Shown here: in pieces, positions 44,273 to 53,875 of the stretch
Layout: every line of letters starts with the position of its first letter
How positions within the stretch are numbered: the first letter of the stretch is position 1
DNA from: Mesorhizobium sp. SARCC-RB16n
GTDB taxonomy: Bacteria; Pseudomonadota; Alphaproteobacteria; Rhizobiales; Rhizobiaceae
Direction: 5' to 3'
Assembly: GCF_008520305.1 (NCBI RefSeq)
Contig: NZ_ML703270.1
Coordinates: forward strand, 135,644-199,643
DNA: 64,000 nt
Program-made: the position numbers and the translations under genes
The notes under the pieces: generated by a model
Seen by the model: only the letters and a program-made list of their open reading frames with translations
Told to the model about the DNA's origin: nothing
Database searches by the model: none

Positions 44273-44627
44273 GTCATTCCCCTGTCCATCCTGGCTGGAG
44301 CCGGTCTATGTGATGGCTCGTCGGGACTGTGAGGTTAGCGCGTGCCGAGTTCAAGCCGGCATGCGGCCGGACCGTCTGGGCCAACACCGTCAGGTTCCGT
44401 CTCGTCCCGTCTGCGACGCAGTCGGTGCGCATGTCCGATCGGGCAGGCGATCTCTCGGCGATCGCCGCGCTGTAAGACAAGGTGACAGGATTTGCCATTG
44501 AGCATGGGGTGCGATAGGCTATATTGCACTGCACAATGGAGACGCCGTTTCTTGTACGCCCCTGTTTGCGGATATGCCGGCTGGTTTGCGGCCTGCCGGT
44601 CCCGGGTCGTGTCGACGGGACCCTGAG
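44273..44627. other. Divergent spacer between SDR and exoQ
   Basis: About 350 bases without a convincing gene. It includes the exoQ leader with ACCCTGAGATG at the start; promoters for both directions probably lie here. No strong palindrome was noticed. Confidence 0.5.
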
Positions 44628-45926
44628 ATGAAAATCCCCAAATCCCTGCTGGTCGATCCCGAGAAGAACTCGGTCTATGGCAGCTTTGCAGTTGCCGTCT
44701 CGATCTGGGCGTTCTCCTATTCCGTCATTTTCGGCCAGGTGATGATCCTGGCCTACTATGCAGTCTGGCTTCCGCTCATCCTGGTCGACTACCGGCGGTT
44801 CCTGCGGCAACTGTCCAGTGCCTGGCTGCCGTTGCTGTTCGCGGCCTATGTCTGCTTCTCCGTGTTTTGGTCGCAGTCGCCCGGCATCACCGTCAGAACG
44901 GCGGTCCAGTACTTTTCCCATATCGCCTGCGCCTATGTCGCGGCACGCACCGTCAGTGTGCGCACCCTGACAATAGGCGCTCTGGTCGGCATATTCTTCG
45001 TCCTGCTCTACTCGTTAAGGGTGGGCGGCTATTCCGAGGACGTCCTCGACGGCACCTATAATTTCGTCGGCGCCTTCGCCTCCAAGAACCAGATCGGCTT
45101 CGTCGGCTCGCTCGGCATCTATTTCTCCGTCGTTTTCCTTGCTTTCCTTCGGCGTGGCCGGCTGAGCTTCATGCTGACCGTGCCGGTCGTGCTGTTGTCG
45201 GCCTATGTGCTGGTCCTCTCGCATTCCGCCACCTCGATGGCCTCGATACCGGCGGTTCTGGCGCTGGTGGCGCTTCTTGCGATGAGCAAGCTTTTGTCGC
45301 GGCGCTATCGCCGGGTGATCTTCCTGGTCGGCGCCGGCATGATCGTCGTGGTGGCCATTGTCGCCCTCAATCTCGGGCTGATGGACTTCGTGCTTGGCAT
45401 CTTCGGCAAGGATTCGACGCTCACCGGGCGGACCTATCTGTGGGAGCAGGGCTGGAACGCCGCGATGCGGTCGCCAATCCTCGGCGTCGGCTATGCCGCC
45501 TACTGGGTGCAGGGCTTTGCCGAGGCGGAGCGGCTGTGGAACGAATTCTACATCACCACCCGCACCGGCTTCCATTTCCACAACACCTATGTCGAAGCCC
45601 TCGTCGAACTCGGCTTCACCGGGGCGGTGCTGATATCGCTGATCATGCTGCGCACGCTCTTCGGCCACATCGCGGCGGTGGTCTTCAAGACATGGCAGGC
45701 TGAATCGGTGGTCCTCATCGGCGTGATGGTGCTGCTGCTCATCCGCTCCTTCGTCGAGGTCGAGATTCTCAACCCCTACATCATGGGCTCCTTCCTGATG
45801 TATTTCAGCTTCTTCAAACTGGCGCGGCTGCCGGTCACCCGCACGCGATGGTCGCCGGCCTTCGAGCCCGCGGACGCGAAGGGTGGAGAGGCGGCCTGGC
45901 CTCACCGTCCGGCGGCGGCTGAGTAA
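44628..45926 (+). CDS. exoQ: O-antigen ligase/Wzy-type polysaccharide polymerase (ExoQ-like)
   Basis: 432 residues from ATG at 44628 (MKIPKSLLVDPEKNSVYGSFAVA). About ten to twelve hydrophobic segments are present. The family signatures are VGAFASKNQIGFVGSLGIYFS, SHSATSMASIPAVLAL, and the periplasmic loop FGKDSTLTGRTYLWEQGW followed by RSPILGVGYAAYW, with FHFHNTYVEALVELGFTG, all typical of Wzy_C (PF04932) proteins such as ExoQ. It polymerises the succinoglycan-type subunit. The following exoF, exoY and exoX have the same order as in Sinorhizobium meliloti. Confidence 0.87.
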   Translation: MKIPKSLLVDPEKNSVYGSFAVAVSIWAFSYSVIFGQVMILAYYAVWLPLILVDYRRFLRQLSSAWLPLLFAAYVCFSVFWSQSPGITVRTAVQYFSHIACAYVAARTVSVRTLTIGALVGIFFVLLYSLRVGGYSEDVLDGTYNFVGAFASKNQIGFVGSLGIYFSVVFLAFLRRGRLSFMLTVPVVLLSAYVLVLSHSATSMASIPAVLALVALLAMSKLLSRRYRRVIFLVGAGMIVVVAIVALNLGLMDFVLGIFGKDSTLTGRTYLWEQGWNAAMRSPILGVGYAAYWVQGFAEAERLWNEFYITTRTGFHFHNTYVEALVELGFTGAVLISLIMLRTLFGHIAAVVFKTWQAESVVLIGVMVLLLIRSFVEVEILNPYIMGSFLMYFSFFKLARLPVTRTRWSPAFEPADAKGGEAAWPHRPAAAE

Positions 45927-45939
45927 TGATGAGGGTCCG

Positions 45940-45992
45940 CTAGAGCAAGCTCCTGGAAAAGAGCGTAGCGGTTTCCGTCCGGTGTTGCGTCA
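45940..45992 (+). repeat. RIME-like palindromic element (diverged copy)
   Basis: CTAGAGCAAGCTCCTGGAAA and GCGTAGCGGTTTCCGTCCGG match the type at 6814-6889, with GAGCA...TTGCG ends, but the arms are less symmetrical. It lies just before dispersed-repeat copy C. Confidence 0.6.
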
Positions 45993-45993
45993 A

Positions 45994-46099
45994 TAATGCA
46001 TGTCGCCCGGAAGTGTCCTCGGTTCTGGGATAGCGACATGCATAAAATCAGAAGTTACAGCAGGTCGAGCATATCCTATTCGCCGCGACAATGCTGTAG
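45994..46099 (+). repeat. ~105-bp dispersed repeat, copy C
   Basis: TAATGCATGTCGCCCGGAAG ... GGTTCTGGGATAGCGACATGC, then CAGCAGGTCGAGCATATCC and ATTCGCCGCGACAATGCTGTAG. It has a few substitutions and an inserted A relative to B and D. It lies between exoQ and exoF, in the same orientation as copies A, B and D. Confidence 0.9.
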
Positions 46100-46135
46100 C
46101 CGTTCTCGTTTCCGGTGCTTGGAAATCCTATCAAC

Positions 46136-46168
46136 AAAAACCTCCGCCCGGCAGGCCAGGCGGAGGTT
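46136..46168 (-). terminator. Rho-independent terminator of the exoF transcript
   Basis: Read on the minus strand: AACCTCCGCC-tggcctgccg-GGCGGAGGTTTTT, an 8-bp GC-rich stem followed by a T-run. It lies 60 bases downstream of the exoF stop. Confidence 0.85.
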
Positions 46169-46225
46169 CAAAGTCTTTTGCGTTATGGATCGAAAGCGGC
46201 CGGCGGGCCGCGCGATCTCCGCGTC

Positions 46226-47494
46226 CTACTGGCTGGCCAGCGGCGCCAGCTTGACCTTGATCACATCGCCCGGCAGCACCAGCGTGTCTTCCTTGGCGGT
46301 GACTTCGCTGGTCTTGCCGTCGACATTGCGCACCAGCGAATAGAGCAAGGTAGGTTGCTGGTCGTTGGTGATGGCGGCCGTCGTCGCCGGATCGGTGGCC
46401 TGGGCGATCAGGCCCCTCTGCATATTCACCTTCAGCGCGGCCTCGTTCAGGTCGGCTTCGGTCTGCTGCCGGGCGGCGGCGAGGCTCGAGCTCAAGGTGT
46501 TCTGGGCGTCGATGGCGTCCTGCGTCGCCTTGCTGATCGCCTGCTTGGCGGTGAGGATGGCTGTCTCATAGTCCAGGATCTTGCCCTGCAGGTCGGTCAC
46601 GGACTGCTGCGAATCCAGGAGTCTGGCATTGGCGACCAGGCCCTTCTGCGCCAGCGGACCGATGCTGGCCAGCTGTTGCTGCGCCAGGTCGACCTGCTTC
46701 TGCTGGTTGGCGATCTTCTTCTGCAGCGATTCGATTTCGGCCTGCAACACACCCTTGAGATCGTCGAGCGCCTCGAGCTTCAGCTTCAGCGCCTTCTGGT
46801 CGGCGGTCAGGATCGTCATCTCGTCGTTGACGATGGCCGGCAGCCGCGGATCGCCCTCGACCTCCTTCGGTACGTCGAAGCTCGTCTTGCCAGCCATATC
46901 GGCGTCGATGCGGGCGCGCTTGACGATCAGCCGCACGCGCAAGTCGTCGGAGATGTCGAAATTGCCCTTGGCGGTGACCAGGTCCTTGCCGAGCTGCGGG
47001 CCGTAGTCGGCGTTGCGCCTGATGCCGCCGGCGACGCTGATCGCCTTCAGCACCGTAAGGTCGGGCACATAGGGAAATTGGCCGGGATTCTGCACTTCGC
47101 CCGAAATGTAGAACGGCCGGAACTGCGCCATTTCGACCGAGGCTTCGGGCTTGTCCGACAAAGCGAGCTTGCGCTGGAGCGCCTCGCCGATCGCCGCGGC
47201 GACCTCCGCCGTGGTCTTGCCCGCCGCCGGCAACTCGCCGACGAAAGGCACCGACAGGGTGCCGGCCGGACCGACCGTGTATTGGCCATTGACCGACGAC
47301 CAGTCACGGAACGTGCTTTCGACGGTCTGCCATTCGGCGATGCGGATGGTGAGCTTGTCCTGGGAGCCTAGACGGTAATCGTCGGCGGCGGCCAGCTGGG
47401 GAAAAGCGAGCGACATTGCAAGGCAGGTCACCACGAGCCGCGAGCGGCCGGAAAACGGGCCGCTGCCGAAGACTTCGAACATGTCTGTTTTCAA
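46226..47494 (-). CDS. exoF: Polysaccharide export protein, ExoF-like outer-membrane/periplasmic factor
   Basis: 422 residues with an N-terminal hydrophobic segment (LVVTCLAMSLAFPQLAAADD). It has the PES domain DDYRLGSQDKLTIRIAEWQT, then GPAGTLSVPFVGELPAAGKT, and the SLBB-type region AQFRPFYISGEVQNPGQFPYVPDL. A long coiled coil spans about 225-340 (LTADQKALKLKLEALDDLKG, AEIESLQKKIANQQKQVDLAQ and similar). Known ExoF helps export succinoglycan and is needed for the first sugar step. The terminator at 46136-46168 lies just downstream; exoY lies upstream at a 73-base spacing on the same strand. Confidence 0.9.
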   Translation of the reverse strand: MKTDMFEVFGSGPFSGRSRLVVTCLAMSLAFPQLAAADDYRLGSQDKLTIRIAEWQTVESTFRDWSSVNGQYTVGPAGTLSVPFVGELPAAGKTTAEVAAAIGEALQRKLALSDKPEASVEMAQFRPFYISGEVQNPGQFPYVPDLTVLKAISVAGGIRRNADYGPQLGKDLVTAKGNFDISDDLRVRLIVKRARIDADMAGKTSFDVPKEVEGDPRLPAIVNDEMTILTADQKALKLKLEALDDLKGVLQAEIESLQKKIANQQKQVDLAQQQLASIGPLAQKGLVANARLLDSQQSVTDLQGKILDYETAILTAKQAISKATQDAIDAQNTLSSSLAAARQQTEADLNEAALKVNMQRGLIAQATDPATTAAITNDQQPTLLYSLVRNVDGKTSEVTAKEDTLVLPGDVIKVKLAPLASQ

Positions 47495-47567
47495 CTGAAC
47501 GTTCCGATCCGTTATAACCCCATCGCCCGATGAGCTTGCCGCCGGTTGCCTGAGTCAGGCTGGCCTA

Positions 47568-48245
47568 TCAGTAAGAGCCACGTGACATCCATACGGCCGG
47601 CACGGTCCTGATGATGATGCGAACGTCCTCGAACAGCGACCAGTTCTCGACATAGTGGCGATCGAACGCGACGCGACTGTCATAGGAAACGTCGTTGCGG
47701 CCGCTGACCTGCCACAGGCCGGTCAGGCCGGGCCGGGACTTCAGATAATAGACGGCCGCGCTGCCGTAGATTTCCAGTTCGTCACGGACCACCGGGCGAG
47801 GCCCGACAAGGCTCATGTCGCCCTGGAGGATGTTGATGATCTGCGGCAATTCATCGAGGCTGAGCTTGCGCAGGACCGCTCCGACGCGGGTGACGCGTGG
47901 ATCGTTCTTCAGCTTGCGGGTCGCCATCCATTCCGCATTGGCGTCTGGATTGGTCGCAAGATAGGCGGCCAGCACCTTGTCCCCGTTCGGAACCATGGTG
48001 CGGAACTTGAGGCAGGAGAACAGCCGTCCGCCGCGCCCGATTCGCCGGTGACCGTAGAAAATCGATCCACCATCGGAGAATTTGACGAGCAATGCTATCA
48101 TGATGAACAGCGGGCTTAGCGCGACCAGTCCGGCCAGCGAGCCGGCGATGTCGAAGCTCCGCTTGATGAGGCCGCCGATCGGCGGCGGAAAATCGGTGTC
48201 AGCCTGCGAAAAGTCCGCCGTGGCCGACTTGGCAATATCCCTCAT
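47568..48245 (-). CDS. exoY: Undecaprenyl-phosphate galactose phosphotransferase (ExoY-like)
   Basis: 225 residues with one N-terminal membrane segment ([20 protein letters not shown]). The bacterial sugar transferase core is clear: [20 protein letters not shown] (Lys-Phe-Arg-Thr-Met), [20 protein letters not shown] with [26 protein letters not shown]. It loads the first sugar phosphate onto the lipid carrier and so commits the cell to EPS synthesis. ExoX, encoded divergently, represses ExoY post-transcriptionally in Sinorhizobium. It shares an operon with exoF. Confidence 0.92.
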   Translation of the reverse strand: MRDIAKSATADFSQADTDFPPPIGGLIKRSFDIAGSLAGLVALSPLFIMIALLVKFSDGGSIFYGHRRIGRGGRLFSCLKFRTMVPNGDKVLAAYLATNPDANAEWMATRKLKNDPRVTRVGAVLRKLSLDELPQIINILQGDMSLVGPRPVVRDELEIYGSAAVYYLKSRPGLTGLWQVSGRNDVSYDSRVAFDRHYVENWSLFEDVRIIIRTVPAVWMSRGSY

Positions 48246-48845
48246 ACGGAAACTCCATGCGTTGAACGAATGGTTTACCGCACGATATCAAAAAAATGCT
48301 GCAGCGCAACACACAATTTCCCATACCATTGAAATAGCCGCGTCATGAATTGACTAAATAATAAGCTCGATCTGCACAAATTTCGAAATTTTTAGCACAT
48401 TTGTGACAATAAATGGGCAAGGATAAAAAAATGCGGACGTTTTTGCGGCGATTTTTGGGCACGGCGTTCTCGGCGACGAGGGTCGGAGCATATTAGTGCT
48501 TTAGAAAGATGCCATCTTCGAAACTATTCACCTAAAATACTACTTAATATTATAGCCTGTACTCAAAGTCCGCGATGGCTGCAAGTTGAGTGAAATGCGA
48601 CCGTGTGCGTTGCAGCATGGCAGAGTCGAACGCGGAAACTCAATCAAAAATATGTGCGGTTGCCCTTGCCGCCTTCTGCCCGCCTTAATAGAATTGCAAA
48701 TTATACCTGTCATGGTCGCGACAGGTTGAAAGGCCGGAAGCAACCGGTCGGCAGCGGGTGACTTAACAAGCCCGCATAACAAGGGACGGCGCTCGGGTGG
48801 GGCTATCGTTGGATATAACCCGAGCCGGTTTATGGGCTGTTGGGT
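48246..48845. other. AT-rich exoY-exoX divergent control region
   Basis: About 600 bases, much less GC-rich than the window average between about 48290 and 48560 (runs such as AAATTTCGAAATTTTTAG). It is the divergent spacer for exoY (minus) and exoX (plus). AT-rich spacers of this kind are targets of MucR/Ros-type regulators in rhizobial exo loci (known for the system; not shown here). No gene is supported. Confidence 0.6.
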
Positions 48846-49121
48846 ATGTCGCTTCCAAAATTCGTCGTTGGGATGCTTTTCGCGCTTGCGATCGTCGTTG
48901 CCTGGTCCTGGCTCGGCGAGGCTTCGCTTGGCACGACGCTGATGCGCGTCATCATCTGCGCCGTGGTCATTCAGGCCGGTTATTTCGCGGTTGTCTACGC
49001 CATGATCGTCAGGAGCGCGCCGACGCCAGCTGACAGGCTGCGCGAAGCCGGAAGACAGCAGAACTCCACCGAAGTGCCCGAGGGCGAGAAGCTCGGCAGC
49101 GCCCGGCGGGGTTTGCGTTAG
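48846..49121 (+). CDS. exoX: Exopolysaccharide production repressor (ExoX/PsiA-like)
   Basis: 91 residues from ATG at 48846. The hydrophobic pattern MSLPKFVVGMLFALAIVVAW and GTTLMRVIICAVVIQAGYF with FAVVYAMIV gives two membrane segments, as in ExoX. A charged tail follows (ADRLREAGRQQNSTEVPEGE). ExoX reduces ExoY action, lowering EPS production when its copy number is high. It is divergent from exoY, as in Sinorhizobium, and is the last exo gene before the lasso-peptide cluster, whose first neighbouring gene is convergent. Confidence 0.85.
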   Translation: MSLPKFVVGMLFALAIVVAWSWLGEASLGTTLMRVIICAVVIQAGYFAVVYAMIVRSAPTPADRLREAGRQQNSTEVPEGEKLGSARRGLR

Positions 49122-49144
49122 ACCCCACGGGGACGTCACCGTCC

Positions 49145-50989
49145 TCAGGCCACATCGGCAGGTTCAGTCTCCGACTGCTCTCCCGATAGCATCCTGGACA
49201 GCCGGCTCCCCGGCTTCGCCTTCAACCGCTGATATTGCCCGACTTCAACGACACGACCGTCTTCCATCGCCACCACCCAGTCGGCGAAGGCGATCATCGA
49301 CGGCCGGTGCGCGATGGTCAGGATCGTCATTGTGCCGCGAAGGCCGTCGATCGACCTGGCGATAAGCGACTGGTTCTGCCAGTCGAGCGCGCTTGTTGCC
49401 TCATCCAGGATGAGCAGTGAGGGTTTCCGCAGTAGTGCGCGTGCCAGCGCGATGCGTTGACGCTCGCCGCCCGAAAGGCGCACGCCGCGGTCGCCGACCA
49501 CCGTCTCCAGCCCCAGGTCGAGCCGTTCGACGAATTCAGCGGCATGCGCGGCGCGCAGTGCCGTCCACAATTCGTCGTTGCTGGCTTGGCGCGCGGCAAG
49601 CCGTAGGTTCGCCGCGATCGTGTCATGCAGCAGGAACACGTCCTGCGGCACATAGGCCACCTGATCGCGCCAGCGGCGGCGATTGCCGGCATCGACCTCT
49701 ACGCCATCGACGAGGATCTTGCCGGCGGTCGGTTCGAGCAGCCCGAGCAGCATGTCGGCGATCGTGCTCTTGCCTGATCCGGACGGACCGATCAGGGCGG
49801 TGACCTTGCCGGCTGGGAGGCCGAAGGTGATGTCGCTCACCACCGCCTTGCCGGCTCCGTCGTCATAGGCGAAGGAGACGTCACGAATGTTCAGCCCCGT
49901 ATCGAGGGTCAGCTTGCGGGCATCCCTGGATTCGACATGGCCAGGCTCCCGCTCGGCGTCGAAACGTGCCTGCAGGCTGCGCATTGCCGTATAGGCGGGC
50001 AGGTTGATCAGCACCTGCTGGGCCTGCGTCTGCATGTCCATGAAGCGCGGCGCGATCCGCATGAAGACCAGGAGCAGGACGACGATCTCGGCCAGCGACA
50101 GGTTGAAGCGAACCAGCGCCACATAGATGAAGACGCTCAAACCCACGACGCTCGCCACCTGGAACACGGCGGTGCCGATCGAGCTGTTCCGCACATAAGC
50201 GATGTTGTCGGCCTTCATCTTTTCGAGCGTGGCCTGCAGCTGCGCGAAATAGCTGGCCTCGACATTCAGGCTCTTGGCCACCTTGATGCCGCCGAGAAAT
50301 TCCGAGACCGTGCGGTACTGGTCCTGGCGATTGGTCGTCAGGATCCGGCCGAAGGCGGTGGCCCGCGAGCGAAACGGCTGCAGCGCTATGAACATCACGA
50401 TGCCGATGACGACGGCAAACGCCGTCATGACCGGCGAGATGAACATGGAAATCACGAGATAGCCCGCCAGCAGCACGGCAATCTGCACCAGCATTAACAG
50501 GGAAAAGGCTGCCCCCTGGACGCGGTCGATGTCGCCGGTCAAAGCATGGTCGAGATCGGAGCCGCGCATGCGCGTGAACACGCCCCACCGCGCCTTGCCG
50601 ATGCTCTCGAACAGGTTCATGCGCAAGCGGTTGATGAAATCGAAGAGCAGCCTTGCCATATAGACTGACTTGAAGCGGTTGAAGGCTGCCTGCACGGCAA
50701 CAAGCCCGACCAGCAGGCAAAGCACCGTGGTCAGCTGCAGCGTTCCGCCGGGCACCAGCCAGCGGACGAAATCAATGTTCGGCAGCCTGACAGCGAAATC
50801 CTGGTCTGCGCGCCCGACCAGATGCAGCAGCGGAACCAGCAGCAAGATCGAGATGCCTTCCGTCAGGCTGCCGAGGATCAGGAACAGCAGCGCAGTCCAG
50901 GTTCGCCGCCCGCCGATCTGGGCAATGACGGCGCCGAACGCCGCTACATCGCGAAACAGCGACAGGCTGAAGACCGATGACCTAGGCAT
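49145..50989 (-). CDS. Lasso peptide ABC exporter (D protein)
   Basis: 614 residues with an N-terminal six-segment exporter domain (FLILGSLTEGISILLLVPLL to about 320) and a C-terminal ATPase. Walker A GPSGSGKST, Q-loop AYVPQDVFLLHDTIAANLRL, signature LSGGERQRIALARALL, Walker B LLILDEATSALDW and the switch in TILTIAHRPSMI are all intact. There is no peptidase C39 domain. Its start overlaps the kinase stop by 8 bases, and it ends the run A-B1-B2-C-K-D, so it very probably exports the mature lasso peptide and gives immunity to the producer. Confidence 0.85.
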   Translation of the reverse strand: MPRSSVFSLSLFRDVAAFGAVIAQIGGRRTWTALLFLILGSLTEGISILLLVPLLHLVGRADQDFAVRLPNIDFVRWLVPGGTLQLTTVLCLLVGLVAVQAAFNRFKSVYMARLLFDFINRLRMNLFESIGKARWGVFTRMRGSDLDHALTGDIDRVQGAAFSLLMLVQIAVLLAGYLVISMFISPVMTAFAVVIGIVMFIALQPFRSRATAFGRILTTNRQDQYRTVSEFLGGIKVAKSLNVEASYFAQLQATLEKMKADNIAYVRNSSIGTAVFQVASVVGLSVFIYVALVRFNLSLAEIVVLLLVFMRIAPRFMDMQTQAQQVLINLPAYTAMRSLQARFDAEREPGHVESRDARKLTLDTGLNIRDVSFAYDDGAGKAVVSDITFGLPAGKVTALIGPSGSGKSTIADMLLGLLEPTAGKILVDGVEVDAGNRRRWRDQVAYVPQDVFLLHDTIAANLRLAARQASNDELWTALRAAHAAEFVERLDLGLETVVGDRGVRLSGGERQRIALARALLRKPSLLILDEATSALDWQNQSLIARSIDGLRGTMTILTIAHRPSMIAFADWVVAMEDGRVVEVGQYQRLKAKPGSRLSRMLSGEQSETEPADVA

Positions 50990-51959
50990 CTCCAGCCAGT
51001 TCCTTTTCGATCAGCGCCACAGCCTCGCCGATCCTGTCGATGCCCGTCGGAACGTCCAGCCGGCACACGCCGACATGGTTAGCGATCGCTGAACAGTGGC
51101 GAAGATGCATCGCCGCGAAATCGCCGGAGAGCGCCGCGCGGCCGAACCGCGTCACGTAGGAGAATTTGATGATGGCCGGCAAGGCGGCAATGTGAGGCAA
51201 GGGGGTAATCCCGGCCCTTTCGCCACGCTCGAGGATATAGATCCTGGCCGCCGGCACCCTGTTGCTGGAAAAGGCGCCGTGCAGGCGATGCTGCATCTTC
51301 TCGATCGCCGGATGCACTTGCGGCCGCACTTGCGCCTGCCCGAGCGGGATCGCCGCCGCGGCATCGGCGGCAAGCTTGATCTGCGGAAACCCCGGAACGA
51401 TCATCGGCCGGTTCGGGTCTGCCAGGTCGAGCGCCACGACGTCGTCGGTAAGCAGATCGTGTCCGGCCCGGATCGCCGCGCTTGCCGTCGTCGATTTGCC
51501 GGCGCCCTTGTCGCCCATGAAGATGACGCCCCTGCCGGTCACGGCTATGGCGCTGGCATGCAGAACCAGCAGGCCGCGCTGGTGCAAAAGCAGCGCCAGC
51601 ACCGGCCCCAGCAACGGGAAGGCAAGCAAGGCGTCGTCGACGCTGGGTGCCGGCTGGACATCGATGCGGCGGGCATCACTGATCAGGAATGCGCCGACAG
51701 CGTCCCAGGCCAGATACTGCCGGTCAGGCTCGAAGCGGAAGGTGGTCCCGGCCTCCGCCGAAGGCTTGGGTATATCGATCGGGCCGATGGCGATCTCGAT
51801 GTCGGCCGCCGCCGGCTCTGCCGGCTCCAGTTCGGGCAGTGATACTTCGGACGCGATGATCAGGCCGTAGGCGCGGTAGTAACGTCGTTCTCCCGCGATC
51901 CTGGCGCGCTGGGGAAGATGGTCGAGATCGCCGGCGAACGGCTCATGGCGGGACATCAT
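50982..51959 (-). CDS. HprK-like serine kinase tailoring the lasso peptide (K protein)
   Basis: 325 residues from ATG at 51959, overlapping the cyclase stop (ATGA). The HPr-kinase-type C-terminal domain shows HASAIAV (134-140), P-loop GDKGAGKSTTAS (149-160) and LLTDDVVALD (169-178) with the acidic pair D172-D173. It lacks the N-terminal HPr-kinase regulatory domain. HprK-like enzymes in lasso clusters (paeninodin type) phosphorylate the C-terminal Ser of the precursor. The precursor here does end in Ser, which supports that role. Confidence 0.85.
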   Translation of the reverse strand: MMSRHEPFAGDLDHLPQRARIAGERRYYRAYGLIIASEVSLPELEPAEPAAADIEIAIGPIDIPKPSAEAGTTFRFEPDRQYLAWDAVGAFLISDARRIDVQPAPSVDDALLAFPLLGPVLALLLHQRGLLVLHASAIAVTGRGVIFMGDKGAGKSTTASAAIRAGHDLLTDDVVALDLADPNRPMIVPGFPQIKLAADAAAAIPLGQAQVRPQVHPAIEKMQHRLHGAFSSNRVPAARIYILERGERAGITPLPHIAALPAIIKFSYVTRFGRAALSGDFAAMHLRHCSAIANHVGVCRLDVPTGIDRIGEAVALIEKELAGDA

Positions 51960-53875
51960 ACGGGGCTCCCGCCATGCTGGACTTGCCGCAGCCACAGCGA
52001 CAGTGACGCCGAGCGCCAGACATACTGGACATCGAGCGGCGCCGCTTGATCCGGCTGGCGCAGCAGCCGCGCATAGGCGGCGTTTACTTCCGGCAGGTTG
52101 ACATAGGGCGCGATGCGACCCGCATCGCCAACCAGCAACTGCTCCAGCAGGTCGCGATGGTTGCGCACCATGCCGTTGACGAGATTGGCGGTGAAATCGA
52201 TCTTGTCGCGCCGCCACTGGACCGCAGCCGGCAGGATGCCCTCCATGGCCCGGCGCAACACGTAGCGGCCAAAGCCGTGACTGAGCTTCTGCTCGCCCGG
52301 CAGCCCCAGGCAGAATTCGACCAGCGGCTTGTCCCAGAACGGATAACGCGGCTCGACGCCGAAATTGGCGGCGGCCTTGTCCAGAACCTCGAAAGAGTGC
52401 GGCACATAGCCGTTGGACAGGATCCAGCGGTGGCTGAGCGCGTCGCTGGCCTGGACGCCGGGCGGCATATAGCCGGCTCGGTGGAACCGGTCGATGAGCT
52501 CGGTTCGCCTGGCAAGGTCCGGATTGATCAGGTCGCGCCAACTCCGGCCACGCCGCGATTGGGCAGGCCTGCGTATTCTGTTCAGGACGCGGTTCCCTAG
52601 CTGTCTCAGCCTGGCGATGCGCCAGGCCGGCCCGTAAATAGTGAGGAACTGGAAATAGAGGCCGAGCGTGCTGTCGTCATAGGTGTCGGAGGCGCTGCGG
52701 ACCTCGCGCCAGAGGTCCAGCCATCTGCCGCCATTTGCAAGCTCGTGCAGATGGCCATGTCCCTGTGAAACGACCTCGTCGCCGCCATGGCCGTCGAGCA
52801 GCACCTTGATGCCCTTGGCGCCCGCGGTCCGGTAGATGCTGCGGGTCAGCGTCAGGCCCGGCGCCAGGAAGGTGCCTTCCTGCTCCTCCAGCACCCGGTC
52901 GAATTCAGCGAAGGGTGCATAATTGCCGACGGGGATCAGCGTCGGGTCGGCCTTATGCTGATCCAGCACTGCATCGATGAAGGAGCGCTCGTCCATCGAC
53001 GAACCCTTCTCGAAAACCAGCGAGAAGGTCGGCAGCTTCGGCTTGCGCCCGGCCGCATTTTGCAACCCGGCCACGCAGGCGATCGACGAGGAATCGAGGC
53101 CGCCGCTCAGCATCGCGCCGACCGACGGACTTCCCCGCATGCGATTGCGGACCGATTGCGAGAACAGATGGGCGAATTCTTCCGCGGCATCGGACCGCGG
53201 TGCCCGCTGCAATGGCTCGATCTGCCAATACCGGCGCAGCACCAGACGTTGCGCGGTGACGGTGAGGCTGTGACGCGCCGGCAGGGCAAAGATGTCGCAG
53301 TAGGGCGTGGATTGCGGGTCATCGGGCAGGCCGGCCAGGAATCCGGAAATCCGGTGCTCGCTGAGGCGCGCATCGACCCCGTCGAGGCCGAGCATTGGCC
53401 CGATCTCGGAAGCAAAGGCAAAGCGTCGTTCCGCCGCGTGGTAGTAGAATGGCTTGACGCCGAAATGGTCTCGCGCGCAGAACAAAAGCTGCCGTTCGGC
53501 ATCCCAGACAGCAAAGGCGAAATCGCCTTGCAGATGCACGGGGCAGGCTTCACCCCAGCGCAGATAGGCCCGCATCAGCAATGTCGCGTCGGCGACTGAG
53601 CTGTCCCTGATGCCGAGCCTGGCGAGCAGTTCGTCGCGGTTGTCGAGCCGGCAGTCGGCGGTGATGGCCAGCTTGCCGCCGGCCATGGTCAGCGGGCCGG
53701 GGCCGGCTTCGTCGGTCGTGTTGAGCCAGGCGTGGCCAAGCGCGATGCCGCCGTCCAGCCACCACGAGCTTCCGTCGGGACCACGATGGCGCATGCGCGC
53801 CAGCATCTGCTGGATGCTGCTCACCGCCTCAGGCGCGGGGTCCTGTCGCAGCAGGATTCCGGCCACGCCGCTCAT
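51956..53875 (-). CDS. Lasso peptide cyclase, asparagine synthetase-like (C protein)
   Basis: 639 residues from ATG at 53875 (MSGVAGILLRQDPAPEAV), overlapping the B2 stop (ATGA). It has the glutaminase-like N-terminal domain (RHRGPDG, LARLGIRD, GDFAFAVWDAERQLLFCARDHFG), but residue 2 is Ser where glutamine-using enzymes have Cys, so it cannot use glutamine that way. The synthetase half has the ATP pyrophosphatase loop SGGLDSS (257-263) and LLDGHGGDEVVSQGHGH. In lasso biosynthesis this protein adenylates the Asp side chain and closes the ring on the core N-terminus. Confidence 0.92.
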   Translation of the reverse strand: MSGVAGILLRQDPAPEAVSSIQQMLARMRHRGPDGSSWWLDGGIALGHAWLNTTDEAGPGPLTMAGGKLAITADCRLDNRDELLARLGIRDSSVADATLLMRAYLRWGEACPVHLQGDFAFAVWDAERQLLFCARDHFGVKPFYYHAAERRFAFASEIGPMLGLDGVDARLSEHRISGFLAGLPDDPQSTPYCDIFALPARHSLTVTAQRLVLRRYWQIEPLQRAPRSDAAEEFAHLFSQSVRNRMRGSPSVGAMLSGGLDSSSIACVAGLQNAAGRKPKLPTFSLVFEKGSSMDERSFIDAVLDQHKADPTLIPVGNYAPFAEFDRVLEEQEGTFLAPGLTLTRSIYRTAGAKGIKVLLDGHGGDEVVSQGHGHLHELANGGRWLDLWREVRSASDTYDDSTLGLYFQFLTIYGPAWRIARLRQLGNRVLNRIRRPAQSRRGRSWRDLINPDLARRTELIDRFHRAGYMPPGVQASDALSHRWILSNGYVPHSFEVLDKAAANFGVEPRYPFWDKPLVEFCLGLPGEQKLSHGFGRYVLRRAMEGILPAAVQWRRDKIDFTANLVNGMVRNHRDLLEQLLVGDAGRIAPYVNLPEVNAAYARLLRQPDQAAPLDVQYVWRSASLSLWLRQVQHGGSPV

